In this document: one piece after another, positions 20,011 to 30,890 of the stretch
Numbering within the stretch: position 1 is the first letter of the stretch
Layout of the letters: each line of letters begins with the position of its first letter
Assembly (NCBI GenBank): GCA_025331125.1
Contig: JAOALB010000125.1
Coordinates: forward strand, 1 to 39,256
From: Mycogone perniciosa
Lineage: Eukaryota > Ascomycota > Sordariomycetes > Hypocreales > Hypocreaceae
Direction: 5' to 3'
Length of the DNA: 39,256 nucleotides
Translations under genes and position numbers: made by a program
Notes under the pieces: model-generated
The model's database searches: none
Seen by the model: the letters and a program-made list of their open reading frames with translations, nothing else
Told to the model about the DNA's origin: nothing

Positions 20011-23000
20011 AAGGCGATATGATACGACTCGTAACTGTCAAAGCGGCGATTGATTATTATAGTCTTGTTCCAGCTTCCAAGACGAAAGGTTGGGGCGGAT
20101 TTCTTGCCACTATTTTACCACGGTATGTACAAAGTGCCGGGGGGTGCGGCCCAGTCCACGTGTTTAGCATTAGCAGCAGGTTGGGCGCCCAGAAATCCAT
20201 TGTGCCAGAGCGCTCCAGTGCAGTGTCTGGTGCTTGAGAGCCTGCTTACAGCTTACAGGCTACAGGCTACAGACTACAGCACACTTACAGAAGGGAGGCT
20301 TACTCACTCGTCCAGGGCCTTGTGCCGTCCAGCCTCCGAGCGGTTCTCTGCGCTCTGCCCACATCAACGCACGCACGCACGTTTCTCCAGCCTGGCTCGT
20401 TTGCTCGCTCGCTCGCTCGCTACTCGTACGATTGATTGGGAATTGGAATTGGAGGGATGATGCGGACAAGCATGCGCGTGGCTAGGTTGGCCAGCCAGCG
20501 CCAGATTCAGGTTGAGCCGGAGCATGAGCCAGCCAGGCCAGGCCAGCCAGCCAGCAGCAGGGATCCAATGATCGCTTCTCCTCGAGGCGACTGGCTGAGA
20601 TGTGCCGGAGCCACGCACCGCACGTGAGGAGTTTTGCGCGTGTCTGCCAGCGCTGCACGCTGACGTGGTGCGAATGCGAATGCAGCGATGAAGAAACAAC
20701 CCTGCCGCTACCAGTGGTTGTGACGACGAGCATTACATTTGGACGCCATCAAAGTCGATTGGACAAACGACTCCTCCTTCGTCTGGGCCCGTATCAACGG
20801 CCTCACAGCATCGTACTCGTAATATCCGCGGGGAAGCCAGGGAGAGAGGGACATGACATGGCTCGGGGATTGCTTACGAGTGCTCGTACGCCTGCCTGCC
20901 TCCCAATGCACAGACAGGTAATCAACGAATTCGATCCCTTCACCTCGAGAAACAAGGGCAGCAGAACAAGCTTCTTCTAATATTTTAGTACCCCTTCCAT
21001 GGGACTGGCCCTGGTCCTCTTCCCTAGGCGAAACCAGGTTCCCAGTCCCAGTGCTGAGGTTCTGGGAAGACACCAGCAGGGGAGGCATGACGGATCATAG
21101 CCAAACATGGCACAGCGCCTCCGATCCTCACAAATCTTCCCCATACTACAGCTCATTTGTGAGCGGAAGCTTCTGCTTTTCTCCGTGCTCCCGAGTAAGG
21201 GAATGTCTCAATTTGCAGGCTTCACCATCACTGTGTCAATCTAAAATTACCTCGGATACGCCGTTTGGCGTTCCGCGGCGCACCGTCCCGCTGGGAAGCT
21301 CTCACCAGATATTCATGAATGATCCACGCTCGCTTCTCGCTTCCCTTCTGTTTCTACGACTCCTACTCGTACTACTCGTACCGTACTCCGTAATAACGGT
21401 CCTCGTAATCTGTGTTTTCTCTCGCCCTTTTTGTCATCCTGACGACACTCCCCCTTACATGGGATTGTTACGGGCTCACTCCGGCGCTTGGGAAACTCAA
21501 TTGACCCCAGTTTTGTTGGTGGCTGTTTTGCTTCATCCTTCCTGGGGCTCCCCCTGCTCTCCTATGGTGCTTATGGTGGTTGACTTTCTTTCCCCAGGCT
21601 GGCTAAACTACGGAGGAGGGATGCTGCCTGTTTGCAAGATGAACGTCATGATGATAATGGACCTGTCCCTCCTTTTTGGATGCTCAGCTCAATTAACAGC
21701 AACTCAAATGCGCTCGCATTCGTTGTAGGAAATGCGCTAGTATGCACATTGTTGTCATGCTGGAAAGTTAAGACGAATAGGGGCGTCTGCGCTGTTGAAG
21801 TTATTGAAAGCATATAAGGGATATAAGCAAGGAGGCCCCCAGAATCCGTGTCAGCACAACATGTTTTCCCTTGCACGGGTAACATGATTGACGCAATTGC
21901 ACTGACAAATGTATATTGCACTGCCGAAACCCCTCTCTCAAGCCTGCAGCTTAATTGCGTTATTTAGTACTTCGTAGCAGCTTGTTATTATCACGAAGCT
22001 TGAAGCATTCTTTTTTCCCTGCTTACGAATGCTTGTTGTGCTGGCATAAGCGTCTAGGGTCCCGCTGAGGCGGTTGACTTTCACGCCAATCTTCACCCGC
22101 GCGCTTCTCATGGAAGATATCGGGTTTTCGATTTCGCTTTCTAGATTTTCATGGGATTAAAAGCAAAATCCACCTACGAAGTACTGCTTACGTATTTGCT
22201 ACTTACCCGCCGCCGGCAAAAGCTAACACTTGGACGAAGCGCAATAGCGTCATGAACGGCGTCTATCACCGAATTCATCAATGTCACTAATAATACTACC
22301 GTGTTATCACAGTCTCAATATTCCCAACATTTTTATTCATAGGGCGTTTTCTTCCAGACACATCCATTAGTTCCTTTCATCAGATCCTACAAGAAACGCA
22401 AAAAAAAGGACTATGTAACCCTGTCCCACATTCTTGATCCGGCTGCCTGCAGGCACTATAAGATCTAGACGTTTTGACCATACGACGTGGATGCAACCTG
22501 AAAGCTGCTGCACACGCCGCGTCTCCATCTCTCTCGGTTTAGCACATTGCACACAGCTGTCTACCCGTCTCTCGTCCACGTTGCAGCCCCGTCCGTGGAA
22601 GCAGAAGCTCGAGCCGAAGAGCTTCCCGTGCCTGTCCAACTCTCCAGCTTTTGTCGTCTCGCAAGGGTCGTTGTCCTGTAACCCTCTCTTGCTAGTCCGA
22701 CCCGTCAGTCGCTGACCATTCATGTCTGTTCTACTCTTACACGGCGGGCACAAAAAAACTGTGCGGGCGTCCATCGAACAAGGCTATTGAAACAAGCGTT
22801 CTAGAACTAATTCCTACGATTAGTAGCAGTAGTATTTCGTACTGGTACTACGGAGTACTACTGCTAGTAGTACTAAGAAGAGCCACAGCCGATGGAGATG
22901 TGCCACTAGAATAGGGTCGATTGAGGGGAGTGGAGGCGCAGACAGGGCTGCCATGTGGTTGGTCAGTGGAAGAAAGTTCGTTCCTGATTTTGTTAATGTG

Positions 23001-26000
23001 TGCGCAAGCCAAGTTCAGATGAGGGGGGAATTGTGTGCCGAGTTTGATACTATGTATGAAGTATGACTGTGAGGCAAAAGGCTCGTTTTGTATGTTCTTT
23101 TTGTGGCATGACTTGAGTTGTTGAGGATCTGGGGAGAGGTTGATTTCATGGACTACCCTGTTGGGACCAACCCTACTGCTGTGAGATACGAGTACGAGTG
23201 ATAATACTCCGCAATCGTAACGGCAAAACCGCAATACCCGTTGATCAGTTGAATGCCAACAACAACGGAGATACTTCCGAGCCGAGGCATCGCACAGAAA
23301 ACTGCCAAACTATACATCGGAAGCATCGGAGAGGCCCACGAAGTCGTAATACTATAGCTCTCTGAGAGAATATTCCAACGTAGTAGCAAGTATCCAGTGC
23401 GCTTCTCCTCAGCAACGGCATGTACCCCGTAATACCCCGTACCCCGTACGGATACTATCGGTGGCTTACATCTTACATGTGAGCGCAGCACGATGGACGG
23501 AAGTGGAAAGGAAAGAAAAAAAACTCTGCAATGAGAAGCATCGTGATTGGTGATGTGGACACCCAGGCACTCCGAGGACGGGCATTGCCCTCTTTGACAT
23601 GAATGACTCCTCTGCCTGTCCAGAGGACTGCTAGGCATCTCCACTTGACGTGTGCTGGCCAAAGATGGCAAGGATACCGGCAACACAGTGGTTTTGAGCA
23701 AGGATGTTGGTGATGGAGGGTAGCTAGCTAGCTAGCCAACGGGAGGGAGCTCGGGGGAGATCCAACAGCTTGCCATTGCCTGCAGTGAAGCCATTGTTCG
23801 GCTTGGAAGCATTGTACAAGTATACAAGAAACACAACACCTTGACTCATTGCAGTATATGATGTCTGACAATAACCGAAGCATTGCGTCGTTCCCTGGAG
23901 ATCCAATGCTTGCCAAACCCTCTTCGTGAGCTCTTTCAATGAGGGGGAAGCAACACAAGCAGGACACACAGAGCAAGATGCTGACGACAGCCCTCATGCA
24001 AGTTCCAAATTGGCCCGACTCAAAACACCCCTCAAAATGCTTCCTTTGCCCGGCCCAGCTTGCCAATCGCCCTTACAGCAGTAGCGAGGTATTTTTGCAT
24101 TTCCCGTGTCCGTACCTTGCATTAGCAACGTCGAAAGGGAGGGCTGTCCCGCCATGCCATTTGCCAGCGTCACACAGGGCTCCATTGCATTTGCATTTCG
24201 CGTGGCTTTTCCCGAAGAGCCCAACAAAAAAACAAAGCTTGATGGATGGGTAAGGCTTTACCGAGCAGCAGATCGTGGGCGAAAGGAGGGGCAGTCAATT
24301 TATTTTATTTTATCTGCCGGAAACAAGAGGGAAAGCTGTGCGAGTAAGAGGGTTTCTATCTAGGTATGGAGTATATAGTATACGAAGTATGAAGTATGGA
24401 GTACGGCGTAGCACTAATAAGAGGTGACGATGATGCGGGTGAGCTGATCAATTGGCTTACACGGCTTCTTCTGGTGCTGGGATGAGGGGTGTTACGCGAG
24501 AAGCAGCAGCCTACGAGTTGAACATGCGTGATAACGGACAATTCTGACGTGGACAAAACCATTTTCTCCGCCTGTGCAAAAGAGGTCAGTCAGTAAGGTA
24601 AGCCAACCAGTGCTGACGTGAGAGGGCTCACTCTCTCGCCCATCTTCCTTCACATGCTTGTCAAAATCGCAAACTTTTTTCTTTCTCTCGTCATTTTCCC
24701 CTTTTGAACATCGGCTCCACTAACGGTTTGCGCCGGCCATTCGGAATCTTGGATAATCCGAGAGAGAGGAAAAAAGATAAACGGGTCTTCCGTTAGTTTC
24801 TTTGAAATGGGCTCCGTTTTTAATGGAATATCCACATGAACTGCGCCATCCATACGGAACCACTGCCAGGTCTGGTAGGTGGCTCCAGGGCGCCTTTTTT
24901 CTTTTTCTTTTCTGTTACCGAGACCCGGCTCTGGGCTATGAAAGGACTAGTGGCGTGATGGAGTGAACTCTTTTTTTCTTTTTTTCTTTGCGTTGCTTTT
25001 CGTTGACGGGGGAATGCTTGGAGAACGACTCTTACTCGTACAAATCACTCATTGTGGCCAATTGATCGTTGTTGGTCAGCTAGAAACGAACAAATGGGAT
25101 TAATGGATCTAAAAAAAGGAACAGATGATGTCTGTCTGTGTCAACATGAATGAACGGTGGGTTCATTGAGCTCCGTTTATCGGCCTATCAACAGCAGCTG
25201 TCTAGGTATAGCATAACAACCTGGATGGTCCGAACGGAAGACCATTCCGCTGGCTACCAATGGCATTATCTACGGAGTACGGAGTACGGAGTATCTAGTC
25301 CATATCAATAAACCATTGATTGTGCCAATAGGCTCTGATCCGAGCCGACCATTAGGCACCCGCAAGGCGACAAGAACGACTTCAGTGTTTGTTGGCATTC
25401 TCAACGACTCGGTCAAATCCGACGCTTGCCACTTGGCAACCCGCCCCAGCACCTTTGTAGTACTCGTCCTCGTAGTAGTACATAGTACTCCGTACTCCGT
25501 AGAGAAACCCTGTCTGCCTGTATGTACTCGTAAGAGAGAAAAGAAAAAAAGAGCGCTGTGAACTAGAATTCGGAAACACCAGATCTAGACCCTCACCGCT
25601 GCAGCTCCCCCTCAATCCCTCTCATCCCACAAAGGGACAAAGGGAGGGGAGAGGGCCATTGTTCGTCTTGGCCTTGTAAGGCTCAGAAGTGTCTCCGCCG
25701 AGGTGTGGCGACAGCTCATTCGCCGGCTGGTGACCGACCATTAAAATTTTCTGCATCTCTGTGCGTTGTCAAGTCGAACAAGGAAACGGTGAAGAGGGGG
25801 AGAGCGTGAGAGAGTGAGGGGGACAGGCAGGGAGATGGAGAGGACCAGGAAGAGAGACCAGGGACAGAGACCAGGGACAGAGGAGGGAGAGGCGACGGGC
25901 CCATCGGAAGACCTCCCGTTTCGCCTCCAGAGCCCAGACCAGGGAGGAGAATGGACGGGTCTTTGCAGCCTTTTCCTGTTGCAACACAGCCCTGCCTGTC

Positions 26001-26762
26001 TGTCCACTGTTCACTGTCCGCTGTCCGCTGTCCACTATCCAGACCAGGCCAGGCTGGCACTTGCTCTGGTCTGGTCTGCCCGCCCGCGTGTTTGCGGCGA
26101 TCCTACCGGGTAGATGCGCCTGACTGGCTAATGTTGGGCTTCGAAGAAGCAATGTGGAACAGACCGAACGACAGACGTCTTGACCGCCAGAATAACACCG
26201 AGTTCGCATCAATTGACGGTCACGACACTGGACAGGCCTGCAGTCGGAAAATCCCCGATTGATGGGTCTATCGACACCTGTACTCGTAGTTTGACTTGGA
26301 GCGGATTATTGAGATGAACCACCACCACCGCCAGCATCACTGCTATTATAGGAGTACTATTGAACTATTGACAAGCAGGTGAAATCGTTGGGGCTCATAC
26401 GTGTACACATACTCGTATGTACCTTCTATGCCGTGATGCACACGCTGGCATCAACCTGGATCAAAGTCTCAAGTGTCAGCCTCCACGCGGCGGTCTGCAT
26501 CTTCGGCTGTTTGTTCCCCGACCGCTGCATTGTCTTACTTACGTTACTGCGACTGAGACGATTCACATTCACTGAGGTGGTGTACTCGTTGCAGTAGTAC
26601 GAAGGAGCAAGTCATTGCCAGCACAGTAGTAGTTGGGTCTGTGTGGATAGCTACACCATCTTGACCATTCACCAATTCTCCGCCTCTGCTCCAGACCAAA
26701 CAACAATTGCAGTGCAGTGCGTTTACCTATGTACATTATCAGTCATGCGTCCCCACTCAGAC
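20011..26762. other. 6.7 kb gene-poor region rich in short repeats
   Basis: No frame here shows a recognisable domain, signal peptide plus body, or a family-typical splice pattern. The longest (21051-21728 plus, 225 codons) runs through a copy of the dispersed TACTCCGTA repeat, and the next (23153-23701 minus) through a CCCCGTA repeat; both are likely chance frames. The frame 22367-22774 (minus, 135 codons, Cys-rich) is the least improbable. Simple repeats: CTACAGG/CTACAGA units at 20251-20280, GCTC units at 20400-20421, CCAGCCAG at 20525-20555, GCTA units at 23722-23739, GTCC(G/A)CT units at 26006-26040. The dispersed motif is densest here (21384, 22846, 23433, 24364, 25271, 25483). Long UTRs or non-coding transcripts are possible but not shown by sequence. 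Confidence 0.45.
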
Positions 26763-27309
26763 CTACCGTGGACACGTAAAAGGGAAATCCCTGATACCCG
26801 CAGACATCATGTACAGAGGTCGGTTGAAGGTGTTAGTCTCATCTCGCTTCAGCAGTACAGGGAAGGGGAAAGCATAGCCAACAACATACAGAAGCTCGAG
26901 TTCCACCACGATGGCATTGTAAAATTCCCACACGCCGTCTCCCTTCGTCCGCCAACATGCGCTCTCGTAGGCCTGGTTGAGCATCCGTTCGTACCCGTAG
27001 CCCTGTGAGGCGCGTTTGAGGATCAAGTCGAACGCCTGGTCCCGCATACATAGGTCATCATTGTAGTCTATTATGAGACAGTTTATTGTTAGACATCCGA
27101 GAAGTAGTATAACGACGTAGTTCCGTGGGAGAATGCCGTCGCGACATCGGGCGATGCGGTGCGCTTGATGGACGGAGCCAACTCACCGAAGAAGTAGTCA
27201 AATCTGGACCAGCCCAAGTTAATGTAATGCGAGTAAAGAGTTTTTAGAAGACCTCTTACGGCGGAAGCTTTGTTAATGACATGTTTAACGACATCGTTGC
27301 GACAATTGG
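26763..27309 (-). CDS. unrecognised spliced gene, 5' end not resolved
   Basis: Three exons can be joined in phase: 27309-27187, 27067-26890 and 26790-26763. The introns are 27186-27068 (GTGAGT, CTAAC, TAG) and 26889-26791 (GTATGT to CAG). They read NCRNDVVKHVINKASAVRG through GWSRFDYFF, DYNDDLCMRDQAFDLILKRA, an aromatic/charged helix-like segment (YGYERMLNQAYESACW), WEFYNAIVVELELL and FPFTCPR. The acceptor at 27311-27310 follows an ACTAAC branch sequence. Codon use and junction phases argue for a real gene. The first exon is not fixed: candidates are the ATG at 27530 (MAEKVKFAFRQL) or the hydrophobic stretch SFSLLLTIAILFMIAL near 27370, which would be a signal peptide, but no good donor links either. 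Cysteines at several positions would suit a small secreted protein. I do not recognise the family. The second intron is in frame if retained. Confidence 0.45.
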
Positions 27310-27530
27310 CTATGTGTTAGTGCTATCATAAAGAGTATCGCAATGGTCAAGAGTAGTGAGAACGAAGTATGAGAGTGGCATGGCAGCTTGCAATAGCCAA
27401 TATATATATAAGCAGACATGACCAAAATTGTGTATGCCTTTCTCTTTTCTCGAGAAGAATTGCTGGTGTTCAATTCTGGGTAAAAAGATGCTACAAGTTG
27501 TCTGAACGCAAACTTGACCTTCTCTGCCAT

Positions 27531-28867
27531 CCTGTTCTACTCATATAGAATCGACATTTGTTTCCACAATTATCCATCTATACATACAAATTATTTCCAC
27601 TTGTGTGATCGTGGTGGTTACGTGTGAGTAACCACAAAGACTTTGACGTTGTGTTGTGACTGTTCTACAGTGAACCATTCTCAACCGCCCTTTGTCGATG
27701 TCTACTAGACCGCTTTGTCGCCAACATGTTGTACAATCTCACTCTATTTGTTCAATAAATACGCTGAGCAGCCTAAAACACACAAAGAACTGAGCTGCTC
27801 GAATCACCTTCTTAGATACACGGGTCACATAGGTACAGAGGCTGTACCATCTCGCCCGGAGAATCGCACTCTTGCATCGCACACAGGAATGACGACCAGT
27901 GTTCAAGTTACAGAAAGTAACACAACTCATGAAAGATACTGATTATAGCCTCCCCGAGTTAATGAAACCCCCGGAGCTTGGACCGGACGGGGCTGTTTGC
28001 GGGTAGACACTGCTTCGATGGCCACGTGGACACGTGGGGTGGACTAGACATTTGCGTCTGATTATTAGATCCTTAGAAGCTTTGGAAAGGCTGTCTATAG
28101 TGGAAGTACAGTTGTGGGAAGGCCATCTGTGGAAGACTATCTGTGGATAGGTATGTTGTGTGGGTGGATGAGGGGGCCCATCACCACCTTGGGAGCGCAA
28201 GCTAGACAACACAGCGGATTAAATTGCGTTAAAATTAGGTATCTTAACTTACGATCCCTTCAGTTTCTTTCTATTTGAGCCTTTCAACGGCGGCTTTTTG
28301 TACTTTTGCCTCCTGTTCATACATCGATGTCTGATGGGTAGTAGTTGGTTCTTCGCTGCGAGTTGTGCAACTCGCCACAGACGCACCCTGCAAAAGAAGT
28401 AATGAGGATTACATAATAGAATATTAATATTAAGTGAAGAGTATTGATGATTCCCTGGATGCACCAATTATACGGTAATTCTAGTTTCTGGTAAGAGGTA
28501 TAAACCTTGGAGTGTCTTTCCTACAGGCTTCAGGTCATTCCGCGCCGCCAAAGCGCTCTCACCGAAAAAGACATTATCTGCTCATTCACACGGTATGAAC
28601 GACGGTGGATGCAATGTGGGATATGCATAAACGGTGAATGAACGGCTTGCGAAATTTGCTTCTCGTCGAGTTTGCACTACTTTGGGCCATGACTATTGCA
28701 TAGGACTTCCGATCTTAATTGCTCTGTTCTGTAATTGCCTCTCAGTCAACTGCTCATATCTATATCTAATAAAACGTATACCATAAAGGGGGAAATAAAA
28801 AGAGAAGGGAAAGAACGAAAGAGTTGAGGGTGATGAGACTGTTTAGCCACCATAGCAGGCTCTATGC
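27531..28867. other. intergenic, with a possible coding remnant
   Basis: On the minus strand, an acceptor-like TTTTGCAG near 28390 is followed by a frame reading YEQEAKVQKAAVERLK, then a TAG, then KETEGI, ending near a GTAAGT donor at about 28256. The heptad-like pattern suggests a coiled coil from a former gene or transposase C-terminus, but no flanking exons can be placed. Two CACGTG boxes lie within 16 bases at 28022-28037. No other feature is supported. Confidence 0.25.
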
Positions 28868-29986
28868 CTATAGGCACTGGGCAATATCGAGACCCACGAT
28901 GGCAGGTGTTTTGACAGCTGGCATTGGGTGTCTGAGGCGGCACCTGTGTTTCTCAATGAATTCCGAAGGACGCGACAGAGACCTCAACTTGCTGATTTCA
29001 CGCTTCACTGACAACGGGCTAGGACCCAGGTATGGTTCAGATGGCCGCGGATACAACTTCTTTTTCGTCAGATGTCGCAGTATTGTACCAATTGTCATTT
29101 CTCTGCATTCAACGGTGCAACGGCACTTGCCGTGGCATAGGTTACGCATCATGCGCTCTTGGCCGTCAAGCATCTCGCGGATGAGACGCTGTCTCTCGAG
29201 GTCTATCCTATCTACAAGCAGAATTAATACAGTCATAAACTGCTGAGATTTAGAGTATAACCTACCCAGGACTTTTGGCTTAATAGGAAGCCCAAATTTC
29301 GGCACTAGGCCCTCGCTATTGGATATTGCGCTGTTTGTTGATGAAGAGAAGTACTCGGTGTGACGAAACACTGAGCTGATCAATATGAATCGCGCAAGAT
29401 CAGGACAGATCCCGTTTGGTACTATTTCTTTCAACTTGCTTATCCAGACCTTTGCAATGAAGTTCACAGCTGCATGACAGCCCAATTCATCGACCACAAC
29501 AGCGATATTGGCCATTTCTTCGAGGCTCACCTCCTCGGGAATATTATCGGTCTGCAAGTGGATGATCTTCATGACAGTTCCGAAGGCTTTGCGTTCAAAG
29601 ATGGACTCGATTTTCCAATGACGAAGACCATCGGATGCTGGTTTGGTTTCCTCTTTAAAGATGACTTTTGCGCGAAGAGAGGCTGCTGACAGACGCTCCA
29701 TGGAAACTGTGAAGTGTACTTCGGTTGGCTCGGGGGGACTTGGAATATTGGAACCATTTTCTGGAGAAGTCATTAGTATCCAAGATAAACCACAAGATAG
29801 CGGCACCTCTTTTCATGTCGTTGACTTGGAGGTGATTGTTGTTGTTTCGCGGCGCTTGGGACCTATGCATTTAATACCTCTATTTGAAGCTCCTTGCCTG
29901 GTCTCGCCCTCGGTTAGGTCAGGAGAATGTGGCAGGATAATCCGGGCATCCCCATCAGGATCTATGGAGATGAATGAGAGATCCAT
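28868..29986 (-). CDS. BTB/POZ domain protein, 315 aa, three exons
   Basis: Exons 29986-29878, 29760-29266 and 29211-28868 join in phase to 316 codons. The first intron (29877-29761, GTATTA, branch ACTAAT, CCAG) removes an in-frame TGA, so the gene need not be a pseudogene although the donor is weak. The second (29265-29212, GTAGGT to TAG) is 54 nt and in frame if retained. The N-terminus ISIDPDGDARIIL matches the first strand of fungal BTB proteins. After a divergent linker come HFTVSMERLSAAS (about 52-64, the 'VSS..L..AS' segment), FGTVMKIIHLQTDNIPEEVS and LEEMANIAVVVDELGCHAAV, then AKVWISKL and ARFILISSVF, the usual order in these fungal proteins. BTB domains mediate protein-protein contact, often as adaptors for cullin-3; no second domain (Kelch, MATH) is visible. 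The C-terminus is basic (KREISKLRSL). Substrate or partner is unknown. Confidence 0.72.
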
Positions 29987-30890
29987 TCTACCCGGCCGAG
30001 GACTAGACAAGAAGTGACAATGTCTACCTGGCCAAGTTGATGTGTAAGAAAAGTTAAAAGTCAAAACCATGGATGGAAGGAATGAGTTCAACATCAAAAT
30101 ATATGACGCGAGTTCCTTTAAGCAAGAAAGGGTTACTGGCTTTCCAAGCATGAGTTGTCAGATTCCAGGACATCCATTCACCCTGATTGAATTCACTGAA
30201 TAAGCACCTACCATCGGAAGGCCGCATCGTTCACGTATGGTAGGAGAGGGCTTACAGCAAAAGTGATAGAAAAACAAGAAGAAAGAGAAGAAAAATAAGA
30301 TCTCAAGTTCCCTTCTAGAGTTTAAAATATCACGTTGAATTTCATCTGTTCGTTATTGTAGCTGTCCCCGGTCTGTTGGGGGTATTGGTCGCACTATGTT
30401 TCATCATATATAGCTGCCCCGTTTGCTACCCTCAGTAGTAACGGCATTCATAAAACACCATCCAACAGGCCTAGTCGGTTCAAAAATAACTTTCCTTGCT
30501 CTTTAAATTTTGACCCTACCTTGCTATTGAGAGACCATTGAGCCCGCAGGTTGCCCTTGTGCGTTAATTAGGTTGTGTTCATTATGATCAAACGATGCCG
30601 TAGTTCCATTGACTTCTATTTTCCCGATTCATGGTACAACAAACTACCGCACGCCTTCAGTACGATCAGTTGTTGGGCTTCCCTCCTGTATTGTGGTGTG
30701 GTGTTGACAAACCAGATTTGGTATTCTCCACTGGTCAACACATCACTCAAGTCCATAGGATTGGATGGGAAAGGAAAAAATAAGACGTATATACCTTTGT
30801 TACTGCAAGGCGAATCAATTGAGGTAAATGAGATTGACTGAGATTATAAGCAGAAGGTATCCATATCTATGGCCAATCACTCAAGCAAAT
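29987..30890. other. intergenic before the AT-rich block
   Basis: This is the upstream region of the BTB gene on the minus strand. An 88-codon plus-strand frame at 30575-30841 has no recognisable domain and is probably chance. A CT/AG-rich stretch at 30250-30310 is the only compositional feature. Composition becomes AT-rich from about 30,900. Confidence 0.4.

Noticed and set aside
21051..21728. 225-codon plus-strand open frame with hydrophobic stretches
   Set aside because: It runs through a dispersed TACTCCGTA repeat, and the hydrophobicity comes from CT-rich DNA. No domain or splice context.
25716..26262. Overlapping open frames on both strands
   Set aside because: They arise from short tandem repeats (GGGACAGAGACCA and GTCCGCT units) that lack stops by composition; no domain is present.
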